Shown here piece by piece: positions 18,223-27,422 of a stretch of DNA of 64,000 nt (position 1 is the first letter of the stretch; each line of letters begins with the position of its first letter). Under the pieces are notes generated by a model. The model was not told where the DNA came from. It worked only from the letters and a program-made list of their open reading frames with translations, and ran no database searches. This stretch comes from Lewinella sp. 4G2 (GTDB taxonomy: Bacteria; Bacteroidota; Bacteroidia; Chitinophagales; Saprospiraceae). The stretch spans positions 372,001-436,000 of the forward strand of contig NZ_LVWJ02000019.1 of assembly GCF_001625015.1 (NCBI RefSeq), given 5' to 3'. Both the position numbers and the translations under genes were made by a program.

Positions 18223-18540
18223 ATGGAACCGTTAGACTTACTTGACGGCCTGGAAATTAAACTCCGGCAACTTGCTGCTTCATCGGACCGCCAACGGGCG
18301 GACAATGAGCGGTTGGTGAACGAGAACCAACAACTAAAACGGGAACTCGACCGCCAGACTGGCATCGTGACCTCGTTAAAAGATAAATTAGCCCGTAACC
18401 AGACGGGCGCCGGCGAGGCCGTCAGTGATGATGCCCCTGCAAACGCTTCCTCCGCCGCCACTCACGCCGTGGACCGGGAGACGATCGAATTCTGTCTGCA
18501 GGAAATTGACCGGTGCCTGGAATGGCTACAACGCAACTGA
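18223..18540 (+). CDS. Small coiled-coil protein, ZapB-like position
   Basis: 105 aa. An N-terminal coiled coil of about 60 residues (LLDGLEIKLRQL, RLVNENQQLKRELDRQTGIV, LKDKLARNQ) is followed by an Ala/Asp-rich linker. A short C-terminal helix carries IEFCLQEIDRCLEWLQ. It lies 4 bp upstream of zapA in the same orientation, which suggests a division-related partner as in Bacteroidota zapB-like/zapA pairs. Function is inferred from context; the sequence itself shows only a coiled coil. Confidence 0.75.
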   Translation: MEPLDLLDGLEIKLRQLAASSDRQRADNERLVNENQQLKRELDRQTGIVTSLKDKLARNQTGAGEAVSDDAPANASSAATHAVDRETIEFCLQEIDRCLEWLQRN

Positions 18541-18544
18541 CCCC

Positions 18545-18847
18545 ATGGCAAGCCCCAACCAGGATCTTCAATCCATCATCGTGATGATTGCCGGCCGACC
18601 TTACCCTCTGCGGGTCAAGGCCCGGGAGGAGAAGAACGTCCGGGAAATGGCCGACGAGATCAATGAACGCTTTAATGACTACCAGGTCAAGTTCAGTGAT
18701 CGCGACAAGATGGACTGCCTCGTCATGACCCTGCTTACCTACGCCGATGAACTGCGCAACGTGCGCGCTAACGGTGACAATAGCCAGAACGGCGAGCTCT
18801 CGAAGCGTTTACAAACGCTGCACGAGCTGGTGGAAGGGATGCTCTAA
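18545..18847 (+). CDS. zapA: Cell division protein ZapA
   Basis: 100-aa FtsZ-ring stabiliser. The start MASPNQDLQSIIVMIAGRPYPLRV at 18545 follows the previous stop by 4 bp; the longer frame from 18425 overlaps the upstream gene in another frame and is not real. The N-terminal ZapA beta-hairpin region ends in LRVKAREEKNVREMADEINER, and a C-terminal helix (KMDCLVMTLLTYADELRNVR) forms the dimer/tetramer coiled coil. It is followed 75 bp later by rny. Confidence 0.88.
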   Translation: MASPNQDLQSIIVMIAGRPYPLRVKAREEKNVREMADEINERFNDYQVKFSDRDKMDCLVMTLLTYADELRNVRANGDNSQNGELSKRLQTLHELVEGML

Positions 18848-18922
18848 TTTATCGATGTTGGGATTTTCCTGCCGGACTAGGACACGCTAGCCCCACCGGT
18901 TCCCTACAATCGATACCAACCC

Positions 18923-20611
18923 ATGGAATTTATTTATGCAATCGTCGGCCTCATCGTCGGTGTAGTTGCGATGTTCTTCGTCGCTTCCGGGCAAAAGAAA
19001 GCCCTCCTGGCGGATAAGCAAACCAAGGATACCACCACGAAAGCTCAGGCGGACAAGCTCCTCGCTGACGCCAAGCTGAAAGCCGAGAAAACCGTTTCCG
19101 AAGCCCAACTGAAGGCAGAGAAAACCTTCTCCGAATTCAAGGACAAGCAGGAGCAATTCAAGAAACAAAAGATCAAGGAAAGCCGGGATAAATTCCAGCG
19201 TTTCAAGGATGAGTTCAAGCAAGAAAAGGCCGACGAGCTCGTCGAACTCAAGGAAAAACGCGCCGCCCTGAAGGAGGAAGCGGACGCGATGAAAGAAGAG
19301 CGCGCCGGCTTCCAGAAGGAACGGGACGCCATCAACAAGGAACAGAAAGCCCTCATTCAGGAAGAGCAAAAGCTTACCCAACGCAACAAGAAACTCGACG
19401 AAGAACTCGCCCGCGCCAAACAGAAGCAGGAAGAACTGGATACCCAGCACGAGCGCTTCACCAGTGAGCTCGAGCGTATCTCCAACCTCACCGCTGACGA
19501 AGCCAAGCAACGACTGCTGGAGGACGTCAAACAACAGACCGCCAACGAAGCCCTTAACCTCAAGCGCCAACTCCTCGAGGAAGCCCAGAGCGAAGCGGCT
19601 AAGGACGCGCGCAAGATCATTATTAACACGATCCAACGCATTGGTGCCGCGGAAACAATTGAGAATACCGTCTCCACTTTCTCCCTCGATAGCGACAACG
19701 TGAAGGGGCAGATCATTGGCCGCGAAGGCCGGAACATCCGCGCCATCGAGACGGCCACCGGTTGTGAATTGGTAGTGGACGACACGCCGGAGACGATCGT
19801 TATCTCCAGCTTTGACCCCATCCGCCGGGAGATCGCCCGCCTTTCCCTGAAGCGCCTAGTCACTGACGGTCGGATCCACCCCGCCCGCGTGGAGGAGGTC
19901 GTCAACAAGGTCAAGAAAGAAATGAACACCCAGATCATGGAGATCGGTAAAAAGACCGTCGTCGAGCTCGACATCCACGGCCTGCCGAACGATCTGATCC
20001 GCTACGTTGGCCGGATGCGCTTCCGCTCCAGCTACGGGCAGAACCTACTGCGCCACTCCATCGAGACGGCCCACCTTTGTGCTACGATGGCCGCCGAAAT
20101 GGGCATGAGCAAGAAGATGATCAAGCTGGCCAAACGCGCCGGCCTCCTCCACGACCTCGGTAAAGTTGCCGATGAGGATACGGAACTCAGCCACGCCCTC
20201 TACGGCATGCAGGTGGCCGAAAAGCTGAACGAGCACCCCATGGTCGTCAACGCCATCGGTGCCCACCACGACGAGATCGAGATGAACAATATCCTTTCTC
20301 ACATCATCCAGGCCTGTGACGCCATTTCCGGAGCCCGCCCCGGTGCCCGCCGGGAGGTGCTGGACGGTTACATCAACCGCATCAAGGAGTTGGAAGAGAT
20401 TGCGGTGAAGAACGACGGCGTCAGTTCTGCCTTTGCTATGCAGGCAGGCCGCGAGCTCCGCGTCATGGTCGAAGCTGACCAGGTTTCTGACCAGCACGCG
20501 GAAGAGCTATCGTTCAAGATCAGCCAGGAGATTCAGGAGAATATGCAGTACCCAGGGCAGATCAAGGTGATGGTGATCCGGGAGAAGCGGGCGGTTAATT
20601 TTGCTCGGTAG
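18923..20611 (+). CDS. rny: Ribonuclease Y
   Basis: Membrane-anchored endoribonuclease that starts mRNA decay. 562 aa in the standard order: N-terminal membrane helix (residues about 3-22); a long highly charged coiled coil (about 30-215); a KH RNA-binding domain with [20 protein letters not shown] (about 255-275); then the HD domain with HSIETAHL and catalytic His410-Asp411 in [10 protein letters not shown], and [11 protein letters not shown] further on. The start ATG is unambiguous. It sits in a plus-strand group with zapB-like and zapA. Confidence 0.96.
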   Translation: MEFIYAIVGLIVGVVAMFFVASGQKKALLADKQTKDTTTKAQADKLLADAKLKAEKTVSEAQLKAEKTFSEFKDKQEQFKKQKIKESRDKFQRFKDEFKQEKADELVELKEKRAALKEEADAMKEERAGFQKERDAINKEQKALIQEEQKLTQRNKKLDEELARAKQKQEELDTQHERFTSELERISNLTADEAKQRLLEDVKQQTANEALNLKRQLLEEAQSEAAKDARKIIINTIQRIGAAETIENTVSTFSLDSDNVKGQIIGREGRNIRAIETATGCELVVDDTPETIVISSFDPIRREIARLSLKRLVTDGRIHPARVEEVVNKVKKEMNTQIMEIGKKTVVELDIHGLPNDLIRYVGRMRFRSSYGQNLLRHSIETAHLCATMAAEMGMSKKMIKLAKRAGLLHDLGKVADEDTELSHALYGMQVAEKLNEHPMVVNAIGAHHDEIEMNNILSHIIQACDAISGARPGARREVLDGYINRIKELEEIAVKNDGVSSAFAMQAGRELRVMVEADQVSDQHAEELSFKISQEIQENMQYPGQIKVMVIREKRAVNFAR

Positions 20612-21127
20612 ATTACGTGCCTCCGGCGGTTTCCTTGTACGGCTCTATTTCGGAGAGCGGGGGAGGTTGGGGAGGCCTCCGGCGGTTTTGCGTGGAATAG
20701 TTTCGCAGGAGTTCAAGAGATTGGGAGAACCAGAGTTTTTTAGATGCTTCGCATCATGTGGATTATTCTAGCCGCACGTAGCGTTTATACTTTCAGAGAA
20801 ATTGTCCCGGAGGGACAAGCAAGTTAGCCCAGGGTCAAGGAGGCCATAGGCCGAACGACCCTGGGTTTTCGTTAATCAATGCCGCATTGCCACACGACCC
20901 TGGGTTTTCATCATTTACTAAGGCAAAGTCGTACGACTCCGGATTGCCGGTAATTCCCGCCACAACGTTTTGTTTTGCCCCGGAGGGGTAAACCTAGTAG
21001 CCCGGGGTTGGATCGGAACGATCTCGCCCCGGGTTTTCGTTATTTCCAGGGTTTTCGTTGTTTTCGTGGTTTTCGTTGTTTCCCTTTTCAACCCATCCCC
21101 CCATCCTACCCGTTAAAGGCAGACCCC
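20612..21127. repeat. Repeat-rich 516-bp intergenic region (CCCGGAGGG/TTTTCGTT hairpin family)
   Basis: No gene. Two copies of a hairpin repeat lie here: 20801-20878 (stem CCCAGGGTC/GACCCTGGG) and 20971-21043 (stem CCCGGGG/CCCCGGG). Each starts with CCCGGAGGG and ends in GGGTTTTCGTTA. A partial copy lies at 20896-20916. There is then a run of degenerate GGGTTTTCGT/GGTTTTCGTTG units up to about 21095. Near the start, GCCTCCGGCGGTTT occurs twice. An open frame runs from 20975 into the next gene but this is repeat DNA, not protein sequence. Confidence 0.7.
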
Positions 21128-22108
21128 ATGCCTACGCTCGCCACCGTCGCCTTAGTTTTTCTCTTCTCCCTTTCCCTCAGTGGGCAAGGGGTATCTTTAT
21201 TCGATGCCGCCCATGCTTCGGGAGATACCCTGGTCGTGGAGCTCGAGGTGGATTTTAAACGTCTGCTCCGGAAGAAGATCGGCCGATCCTTTCTCGCGGC
21301 GCCGGCAACAATTTCCTTTGGGGGTACGATCATACCGTTGTCGGCGAAGGTGCGGCGCCGGGGCAACGCGCGCCTCGAGCAGTGCGCCCTACCCGGTCTG
21401 AAACTGCGTTTTAATAAGGATGCCTTACGCCGTGCCGGTTACGCCGGCAAAATGAACGATTGGAAACTCGTCCTGCCCTGCTACGGCCGGCCCAGCGCCC
21501 AGACTTTTCTGCGGCGGGAAGCCTTTGCTTACGATCTCTATGCATTGCTCCACGACAAACACGTCCGGACGATCCCAGCCCGTTTAAAGGTGGGCGAGCG
21601 GGAGATGCCCATCTTTCTGATCGAGCACTCGGAGCAGATCGCCGCCCGCTTTGGCGGCTACGAATATCCGGACGACCGCCTCAGTTCCCGATCTTTGGAA
21701 AGGGAGAGTTACGTGCGCCTCTGCCTGTTCAACTACCTGATTCAGAATACTGACTTCAACGTATTCAATCTGCATAACTTAGCCGTCATTGGGCGGGAGG
21801 GCACGGATCTCTTCACGCCGTTCCCCTACGATTTTGATTACTCTGGTTTGGTTGGTGCCCCATACGCCGTCCCTGCTGAAGCCCTCGGCACGGACTCCAT
21901 CTACGAACGCCTTTGGCGCGGCCGTAACGTCACGGCAGCAGAGATTGCCCAGCAAGTCGCCTATTTTGAGTCTCGCAGGGACGATATCTACGCGCTGGTC
22001 AACAGCTATTTCGTCGGCAGCAAAAGCGAACGCCGTAGGATTAATGGCATGGTGGATAGCTACTACCGCGACGTGAAAAAACTATCAACTGTTGGGCGTC
22101 CAGATTAA
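21128..22108 (+). CDS. Secreted CotH-kinase-like protein
   Basis: 326 aa from the ATG at 21128, chosen because it starts a signal peptide (MPTLATVALVFLFSLSLSGQ). The frame extends 51 codons further upstream but only through repeat DNA. The body has blocks reminiscent of CotH/HipA-like kinases: FLRREAFAYDLYALLHD, FLIEHSEQIAARFG, the N-x-D-type LIQNTDFNVFNLHNL, and an Asp-rich PYDFDYSGLVGAPYAVP. This type is common in Bacteroidota and usually left unnamed. Kinase activity is not shown by the sequence. Confidence 0.65.
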   Translation: MPTLATVALVFLFSLSLSGQGVSLFDAAHASGDTLVVELEVDFKRLLRKKIGRSFLAAPATISFGGTIIPLSAKVRRRGNARLEQCALPGLKLRFNKDALRRAGYAGKMNDWKLVLPCYGRPSAQTFLRREAFAYDLYALLHDKHVRTIPARLKVGEREMPIFLIEHSEQIAARFGGYEYPDDRLSSRSLERESYVRLCLFNYLIQNTDFNVFNLHNLAVIGREGTDLFTPFPYDFDYSGLVGAPYAVPAEALGTDSIYERLWRGRNVTAAEIAQQVAYFESRRDDIYALVNSYFVGSKSERRRINGMVDSYYRDVKKLSTVGRPD

Positions 22109-22125
22109 TCCGAGACTAACAATTT

Positions 22126-22142
22126 GGCGCTGACGCGGGTGC
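22126..22142 (-). repeat. 17-nt interspersed motif, variant copy, minus orientation
   Basis: GCACCCGCGTCAGCGCC on the minus strand. It shares AATTT/GA flanks with the variant at 36451. Confidence 0.5.
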
Positions 22143-22160
22143 GAGGTTGGGGATGGAGTG

Positions 22161-22208
22161 GCGAGTTGCGAGTATCGAGTTGCAAGTCTCTAGTATCGAG
22201 TTGCGAGC
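22161..22208. repeat. GAGTTGC-type short tandem array
   Basis: Imperfect units of GAGTTGC(G/A)AGT(A/C)TC between the CotH-like stop and the sensor kinase stop. Same unit type as the array at 40206-40311. Confidence 0.7.
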
Positions 22209-22209
22209 G

Positions 22210-25089
22210 CTACTTTTCACCACTCTCCACGTACTGACTGGGCGCTACCCCGTACCGCTCCCGAAACTGCTTAGCAAAATAGGTCGCCGAACTAAAGCCA
22301 CAAGCGTACGCTACCTCCTTAACGGAAACACTCCCGGCAGCGAGTAATTGGGCCGCGCGTTGGAGGCGGATGGACTGGATGAATTGATTGGAGGACTGGT
22401 CCACCAAAGAGCGCAGTTTGCGGTTGAGGCCGCTACGGCTCGTTTCCATTTCGGCGGCTAATTCGTCAACACTGAGGGTGGAGGAATCCAGGTTGGCCTC
22501 GACGTAGGCCACCGCTTTTTCCATAAAGTCACGGTCCAGCGAGGAAACGGCAATTTCACTCGGGGCCACCGTAATGCTGGTTGCAAACCGCTCCCGCAGG
22601 ACCTGGCGGGAACGGATGAGGTTGCTGGCCTGCATGAGCAGTTCCCGCACGTCGAACGGTTTGGTAAGGTAGGCGTCGGCCCCCTCCTCCAAGCCGGTGA
22701 TCCGGTCGGTACGGTCGGTGCGGGCCGTCAGCAGGATGATGGGGACGTGGCTCGTGCGGAGGTCGGCCTTGAGGGCGCGGCAGACTTCGTACCCGTCCTT
22801 CTTCGGCATCATGAGGTCACTGATAATGAGGTCCGGTGGGTCGGCCAGGGCGAGGCGGATTCCTTCGGCACCATCCCGCGCCAGGGTGACGGCGTAGTGG
22901 GGAGTGAGCATTTGTTGGATGAAGTCCCGGATCTCATCGTTGTCCTCAACTAATAATAGGTTGGCCAAATCTCCAGCGGAGGCTTCGCCCCGGAGGGGAC
23001 CGACATGAGTGGTAGGATATTCCGGTTCCAATAAGGGTTTCCCTACCGTAGAAGTGGCTACGATTTCGTGGCTCTCCAAGTGTGCATTGCCGAGTGGTAA
23101 TTTCACGGTGAAGGTTGTGCCCTCGCCCAGTTTACTTTGCACACCCACCTCACCGTGGTGGAGGTGAGTCATTTCCCTCACGAGGGCCAATCCGATTCCG
23201 GTTCCCTGCTTGCCAGTGCGGTCGGTACCCGCCATAAAAAAGCGATCGAAGATATTGGTCAGGGTTTCCGGTCCGATGCCGGGGCCCGTGTCCCTAATGC
23301 GCACGACCAATTGCCCCGCATCCTGCGACAGCGCCAAATTGACTTGCCCGCCGGCCGGCGTGAACTTCAGGGCGTTGGATAGGAGATTGTAAAAGATGCG
23401 GTCAGTCTTCCCTTGATCGAAATAAAGCATAACTGGTGAATCCGGCGCATCCAGCGTAAGGGTGATCTGCCGTTGGGCGGCGAGGGATTCGTAAGCACTC
23501 ACCAGGCGGCGGAAGTAGACCGCAAAATCATCGTAACTGGCCTGAAGATCCATGGCCTGCGCGTCCAGCCGGGAGAGATCGAGTAACTGATCCACCAGTT
23601 CTAATTGGCGTTCGGCATTGACTTCGGCGGTGCGCAGCATGGCCAGATCGTTGGCGTCCTCGGTGTTATCGATGACCTGCCGCAGCGGGCCGAGCATGAG
23701 CGTTAACGGCGTGCGAAACTCGTGAGTGATGTTGGCGAAAAATTTACTCCGCAGCGCGCCACTTTCGCGGATGACTTCATTCTGCTGCCGCAACTCGTTA
23801 AAGCCGCTGAAAAGCTCACGGAAAAGGAACCCGCCGAAGATGACGGTACTGGCCTCGAAGAGGTAATTAGAAAAGCGAAATCTCGGTATGATACCGACGA
23901 TCAATAGCAAGGAGAGGACGCTCCCGACAAAGAGGAACGTAATGCCCACCAGGAGTACCCGGGCCTGCGACACGCCACGCCAGGCCAGGACCCCGATCAT
24001 GGTAAACGTATAAATTGTCCAAATCAGGTAAAGCCCATTTTCATAGATCATTACCTTAGAGAGATTGGTCGGCGAAAACCACAGGACACTGGAAAGGGGA
24101 ATGGCCATCGTGAGGGCCGTAAGGCCCAAGTAAACGTATACCCCGCGGGGAAGCCTGGTGAAAGCCTCCACGTAATCAACGACAAATAATGCCAGGAATA
24201 AGAAGACGGCAGCAACCGCCCAGTGCTCAAAAACCGAGTGCCCCCAAACGTTACCTCCGGGGAAACTGAGCGAAAAAATGGACTTATCCATTAAAAAATA
24301 AACACCGAAAGCGAGCATGACCCCGGCGAAATAGAGGAACAAACGCGCCCGCAGGAGCCAGTAAGCCAACACGCCAATACCACAAAAGAGGAGGAGGACT
24401 CCGAAGAAAAAATAGCCCGCCGCCCCGCGCTCTACCAGGCGCCGCCACTGGCGCTCGGGGTTAACCAGCTGAATGAGGAAAGGGCAACAGCGCTCCACGC
24501 TTTCTCCGTAACTCGCCCGTAAGTAAACGGTACGGGTAGCCCCGGGGGGAAGTACTAATTGTACGTAAGGGTCAGTGCGGTATAAATCCTTTTCGGCAAC
24601 CGGCACCGCCGCGCCCACCGGAACGGTTCGGATTACCTGGTTATTCTCGACTACGTAAGCTTCTCCCCGCTCTACAAATAGGTAGTAGTTGATCAATTTT
24701 ATGACCTCTCGCTCCGTGGTGTTGGTAAGCCTTATTCGAAACCAGGCAGCGTAGTCCTGATCTACCCGTGCCAGATCGCCGTGAAGGCCAAAGGGTGTGG
24801 TGGAATCGCTCAAGATATCTTCCAGCTCCAGTTGCCCGGAGGTATCCGCAAAGGCCCGCAGTAATTCTTCGGGAATGGTGAGCACCTCGTCTGTGTGGTC
24901 CGAATATTCGTAGACTGGGAAGGCGGACTGGGCCGGCAGCCAGTTTACCACGAGCAATAACCCCAACAACAGCGCTGCCCGAAAATTAAGTTTAAATGGA
25001 TTGACAGCTAAACTGGGGGATGAACCGCAAAAGGTCACGCCCAAAAGTAACAATAATGGTGAACAGTGATCGAGGACCACGTTCACCAT
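22210..25089 (-). CDS. Hybrid sensor histidine kinase/response regulator with AraC output (7TMR-DISM type)
   Basis: One-protein two-component system of 959 aa. A signal-like helix lies at about 37-54, then a 7TMR-DISM extracellular domain at about 60-205. Seven membrane helices span about 222-425. A HisKA H-box has His456 in ANITHEFRTPL. A HATPase domain has the N-box NLLSNALKF (about 569-576) and GTGIGLALV. A receiver domain has phosphoacceptor Asp758 in IISDLMMP and Lys810. A C-terminal AraC/XylS helix-turn-helix pair covers about 860-955 (VKEVAYACGFSSATYFAKQFRERYG). It would sense a small extracellular ligand and act directly on DNA; targets are unknown. The ATG at 25089 lies in a perfect inverted repeat (25051-25094), so a later GTG at codon 18 is an alternative start. 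Confidence 0.93.
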   Translation of the reverse strand: MVNVVLDHCSPLLLLLGVTFCGSSPSLAVNPFKLNFRAALLLGLLLVVNWLPAQSAFPVYEYSDHTDEVLTIPEELLRAFADTSGQLELEDILSDSTTPFGLHGDLARVDQDYAAWFRIRLTNTTEREVIKLINYYLFVERGEAYVVENNQVIRTVPVGAAVPVAEKDLYRTDPYVQLVLPPGATRTVYLRASYGESVERCCPFLIQLVNPERQWRRLVERGAAGYFFFGVLLLFCGIGVLAYWLLRARLFLYFAGVMLAFGVYFLMDKSIFSLSFPGGNVWGHSVFEHWAVAAVFLFLALFVVDYVEAFTRLPRGVYVYLGLTALTMAIPLSSVLWFSPTNLSKVMIYENGLYLIWTIYTFTMIGVLAWRGVSQARVLLVGITFLFVGSVLSLLLIVGIIPRFRFSNYLFEASTVIFGGFLFRELFSGFNELRQQNEVIRESGALRSKFFANITHEFRTPLTLMLGPLRQVIDNTEDANDLAMLRTAEVNAERQLELVDQLLDLSRLDAQAMDLQASYDDFAVYFRRLVSAYESLAAQRQITLTLDAPDSPVMLYFDQGKTDRIFYNLLSNALKFTPAGGQVNLALSQDAGQLVVRIRDTGPGIGPETLTNIFDRFFMAGTDRTGKQGTGIGLALVREMTHLHHGEVGVQSKLGEGTTFTVKLPLGNAHLESHEIVATSTVGKPLLEPEYPTTHVGPLRGEASAGDLANLLLVEDNDEIRDFIQQMLTPHYAVTLARDGAEGIRLALADPPDLIISDLMMPKKDGYEVCRALKADLRTSHVPIILLTARTDRTDRITGLEEGADAYLTKPFDVRELLMQASNLIRSRQVLRERFATSITVAPSEIAVSSLDRDFMEKAVAYVEANLDSSTLSVDELAAEMETSRSGLNRKLRSLVDQSSNQFIQSIRLQRAAQLLAAGSVSVKEVAYACGFSSATYFAKQFRERYGVAPSQYVESGEK

Positions 25090-25094
25090 TATTG
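25051..25094 (-). promoter_or_regulatory. 14-bp perfect inverted repeat over the sensor kinase start codon
   Basis: CAATAATGGTGAAC (25051-25064) and GTTCACCATTATTG (25081-25094) with a 16-nt loop. The predicted start codon is inside the 5' arm of the mRNA hairpin. It could hide the start codon or act as a DNA operator. Confidence 0.55.
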
Positions 25095-25235
25095 CAATAG
25101 GTAATAATCATTCGGGCCAACGATCGGGGCCGCTGGAGCTCCAACTATATGGATAAAATACACGTGAGACAGTGTTATTTTCCGAGTGCCCTATTTGTTA
25201 CTGAGGCTGAATTCTGATCAGACATGCAAGTCACC

Positions 25236-26405
25236 TTATTCCATCAGCACTTTACCGCTTCCCAGTAATCTTCCTTCGGCGGAGAGGAAGGAGTAGATGT
25301 ACACGCCTGGCCGCACCAGCGGTGAGGGAATGATGGAGATAATATCCGTAGCAGCCCCAATACTTTGGCGATGGACCGGACGCCCATCCAAACTCCGCAA
25401 TACAAAGGTGGAGCGGGCCGGAATAGCTTCGCTGAATGCAAAGGAAAGCCGACTTCCAGCCGGCGCTGGATTAGGGTACACGGCGCTCCGGAGCAAGGCC
25501 GGGTTGCTCACCGAAGTAATCCCCTGGCGCTGGGGGCGGAAGATGGTGGCGTCGCCCGCAGTACTCGTGTTGTAGCGGAAAAGGGGTGCCCCAATATCCG
25601 TGAGGCCATAAAATTCATAAATGGTATCCGCGGCCATTGCGCCCTGCGTCAACTGAAAAGCTGCCAGCAATGGAGCCGGGGCCGGCGCGCCGCCCAGAAA
25701 GATGCTGTCCGTACTGGTTTCGATGGATCTCACCAGCAGTACCTCGTACTCAACGTTGGGCGCATTGCCCATGTCGCCGCGGAGGATCAACTGGCCGTAG
25801 CCGATGACTTCTCGCTCAGCACGGTTAACACCACGCCGCTCGCCCGGTGTTCCATTGAGGCCGAACCCGGCTACGCTTAATTCGAATTGTTCGGAGCCGG
25901 TGAACTCATCCACCCAGCTACTGCCGAAAGTGGTTGGAAATATCAAGCGGCGAGTGCCGGATTCGCCGACGCGGGCCGCCCGGCCGGGGAAGGTTAAGGT
26001 ATCCGTGGGGCCACCGGTGAGGGGGGTGATGCCGAAGTTTTGGGTTTCAAAAAAGGTGCCGAGCTCTCCCCAACGTTGTTCGTCCTTCACCTCGTATAGC
26101 CCGGAAGGGTACGTAAAGGACTGGAAGGTGTTAGGCGTAGAATAGAAACTGGTCGCGGTGGGGTATTCCGCATTGTCCGCCGCTTCGTAGTTCCGCACCC
26201 GGTCGTCGGTGTACTGGACGTTGGAGTAATCCCAGACCTGGTTTTCGCCGCCTTCGGGAATGGCGACTTCAGATTCCCTGGCGACGAAAAAGACATCCGC
26301 CCAGGTAGCGGGCCGGTTGAAGCTCTCCGCCGTAATGGTCATCTGAGCAGCGAGGTTAGTGGTTAAAAAAAGTAAGATGAGTGTAGGTAGAGCGATACGA
26401 TTCAT
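25236..26405 (-). CDS. T9SS-sorted secreted protein, unknown function
   Basis: 389 aa from the ATG at 26405, which begins a signal peptide (MNRIALPTLILLFLTTNLAAQ); the 25 residues upstream in frame are not signal-like. The body is beta-rich with no recognised domain (YPTATSFYSTPNTFQSFTYP, RRLIFPTTFGSSWVDEF). The C-terminus is a T9SS type A sorting domain: VYPNPAPAGSRLSFAFSEA, then VLRSLDGRPVHRQS and VRPGVYIYSF. Surface or secreted location is inferred from the tail. It is preceded on its strand by DUF2461. Confidence 0.8.
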   Translation of the reverse strand: MNRIALPTLILLFLTTNLAAQMTITAESFNRPATWADVFFVARESEVAIPEGGENQVWDYSNVQYTDDRVRNYEAADNAEYPTATSFYSTPNTFQSFTYPSGLYEVKDEQRWGELGTFFETQNFGITPLTGGPTDTLTFPGRAARVGESGTRRLIFPTTFGSSWVDEFTGSEQFELSVAGFGLNGTPGERRGVNRAEREVIGYGQLILRGDMGNAPNVEYEVLLVRSIETSTDSIFLGGAPAPAPLLAAFQLTQGAMAADTIYEFYGLTDIGAPLFRYNTSTAGDATIFRPQRQGITSVSNPALLRSAVYPNPAPAGSRLSFAFSEAIPARSTFVLRSLDGRPVHRQSIGAATDIISIIPSPLVRPGVYIYSFLSAEGRLLGSGKVLME

Positions 26406-26594
26406 ATCAATTCTTTTTGGGTGATCAATGCCCCAAAAGTGGGCTTGCTCACCCTCCAGAGGTGGGTAGAATTGAATCAATCATCCGTACAATTGAGGCG
26501 GGAGGTCTACTTCTGGCTAGTGTTCACTCACTTGAACCGATAGTTCAAGTTGGTGGCCCGAAACTGCTACCTATTCGGTCCGCTGATTTCCTTC

Positions 26595-27308
26595 TTACAC
26601 AATCACCACCCCATTCCCATCCGTAGTCAACACGTCCGTAAAGTAATCGAAGAAGGGCCGCACCGTCAGTAAAGCCTCGTGGTTCAGATCCAGATAATCG
26701 GCCGAGAGGACTTCCTTATCCGTGAAGCGGCGCATCGCGACGAAATTCTTGTAACGCAGCAGGTCGATGTTTTCGTGGTCCTTCGGGAAGCCTTTCGGCG
26801 CCGTCTTCAACTTATCGCCCATCAGTTCACCGAAGACGCGTACGAAGTCCTTATCCGCAATAATTGCTCGCAATTCCGAACTGTCCGTGGCCAGTTCGTC
26901 GCGGAGCCGTTTCAGGTCATCCCGCTCCGGGTTGTAGAAGCCGCCACCGCAGCAGGAAGAAGGCATCCAATCTCCCTCTTCCCAATTAGCTTCCGGTTTG
27001 ATCTGAAAGAAGTAGCCGCCACGGCGCAGCTTGCCGTCCCGCGTAAAGCTGCCGGACATACTCCGCTTGTACGGCCGCTTATCCTTACTGAAGCGGATGT
27101 CGCGATAGATGCGCTGCAAAACCTTCTTGCCGTTTTGCTCGACGAGCACGTCGGTCTTGGACAAGCGATCCAGTAATTCCGCCGCAAATTCGATCATATT
27201 TTCGTGGGCGGCCTCGTACCGTGGCTTGTTTTCGGCGAACCAGTCCCGGTTGTTGTTCCTGTGCAGGTCCTTAATAAATTGCAGGGTGGATTTTTTGATC
27301 TTGGTCAT
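26595..27308 (-). CDS. DUF2461 family protein
   Basis: 237 aa from the ATG at 27308 (MTKIKKSTLQFIKDLHRNN). Longer upstream frame is repeat DNA. DUF2461 (TIGR02453) hallmarks: FIKDLHRNNNRDWFAENKPRY near the N-terminus and RIYRDIRFSKDKRPYKRSMS, followed by the SGGGFY-like CGGGFYNPERDDLKRLRDEL block. The biochemical role of this family is not established. A TATATTTG box 3 nt before the ATG predicts a leaderless mRNA, and the gene is divergent from the ABC exporter. Confidence 0.88.
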   Translation of the reverse strand: MTKIKKSTLQFIKDLHRNNNRDWFAENKPRYEAAHENMIEFAAELLDRLSKTDVLVEQNGKKVLQRIYRDIRFSKDKRPYKRSMSGSFTRDGKLRRGGYFFQIKPEANWEEGDWMPSSCCGGGFYNPERDDLKRLRDELATDSSELRAIIADKDFVRVFGELMGDKLKTAPKGFPKDHENIDLLRYKNFVAMRRFTDKEVLSADYLDLNHEALLTVRPFFDYFTDVLTTDGNGVVIV

Positions 27309-27311
27309 GTA

Positions 27312-27319
27312 CAAATATA
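27312..27319 (-). promoter_or_regulatory. -7 promoter box (TATATTTG) for DUF2461 gene
   Basis: Exact TAnnTTTG, 3 nt before the ATG. Confidence 0.55.
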
Positions 27320-27402
27320 GTAGTGTAGTCGAGTAGTATTTAGTAGCGTAGTCGGGTAGTCGGGTAGTACGCACTACCCGACTACGCTACTACCCGACTA
27401 CC
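27317..27402. repeat. Palindromic TAGTCGGG array
   Basis: Left half of TAGT/GTAGTCGGG units, right half of CCCGACTAC units, centred on GTAGTACGCACTAC. It occupies the gap between two divergent -7 boxes (27312-27319 and 27411-27418). Confidence 0.8.
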
Positions 27403-27410
27403 ATACTGCC

Positions 27411-27418
27411 TACCTTTA
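27411..27418 (+). promoter_or_regulatory. -7 promoter box (TACCTTTA) for ABC exporter
   Basis: One mismatch from TAnnTTTG, 4 nt before the ATG. Confidence 0.5.
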
Positions 27419-27422
27419 CCCC

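Noticed and set aside
20975..21127. 51-codon N-terminal extension of the CotH-like protein
   Set aside because: The extension is translated repeat DNA (CCCGGAGGG/GGGTTTTCGTT family) and precedes a good signal peptide start at 21128.
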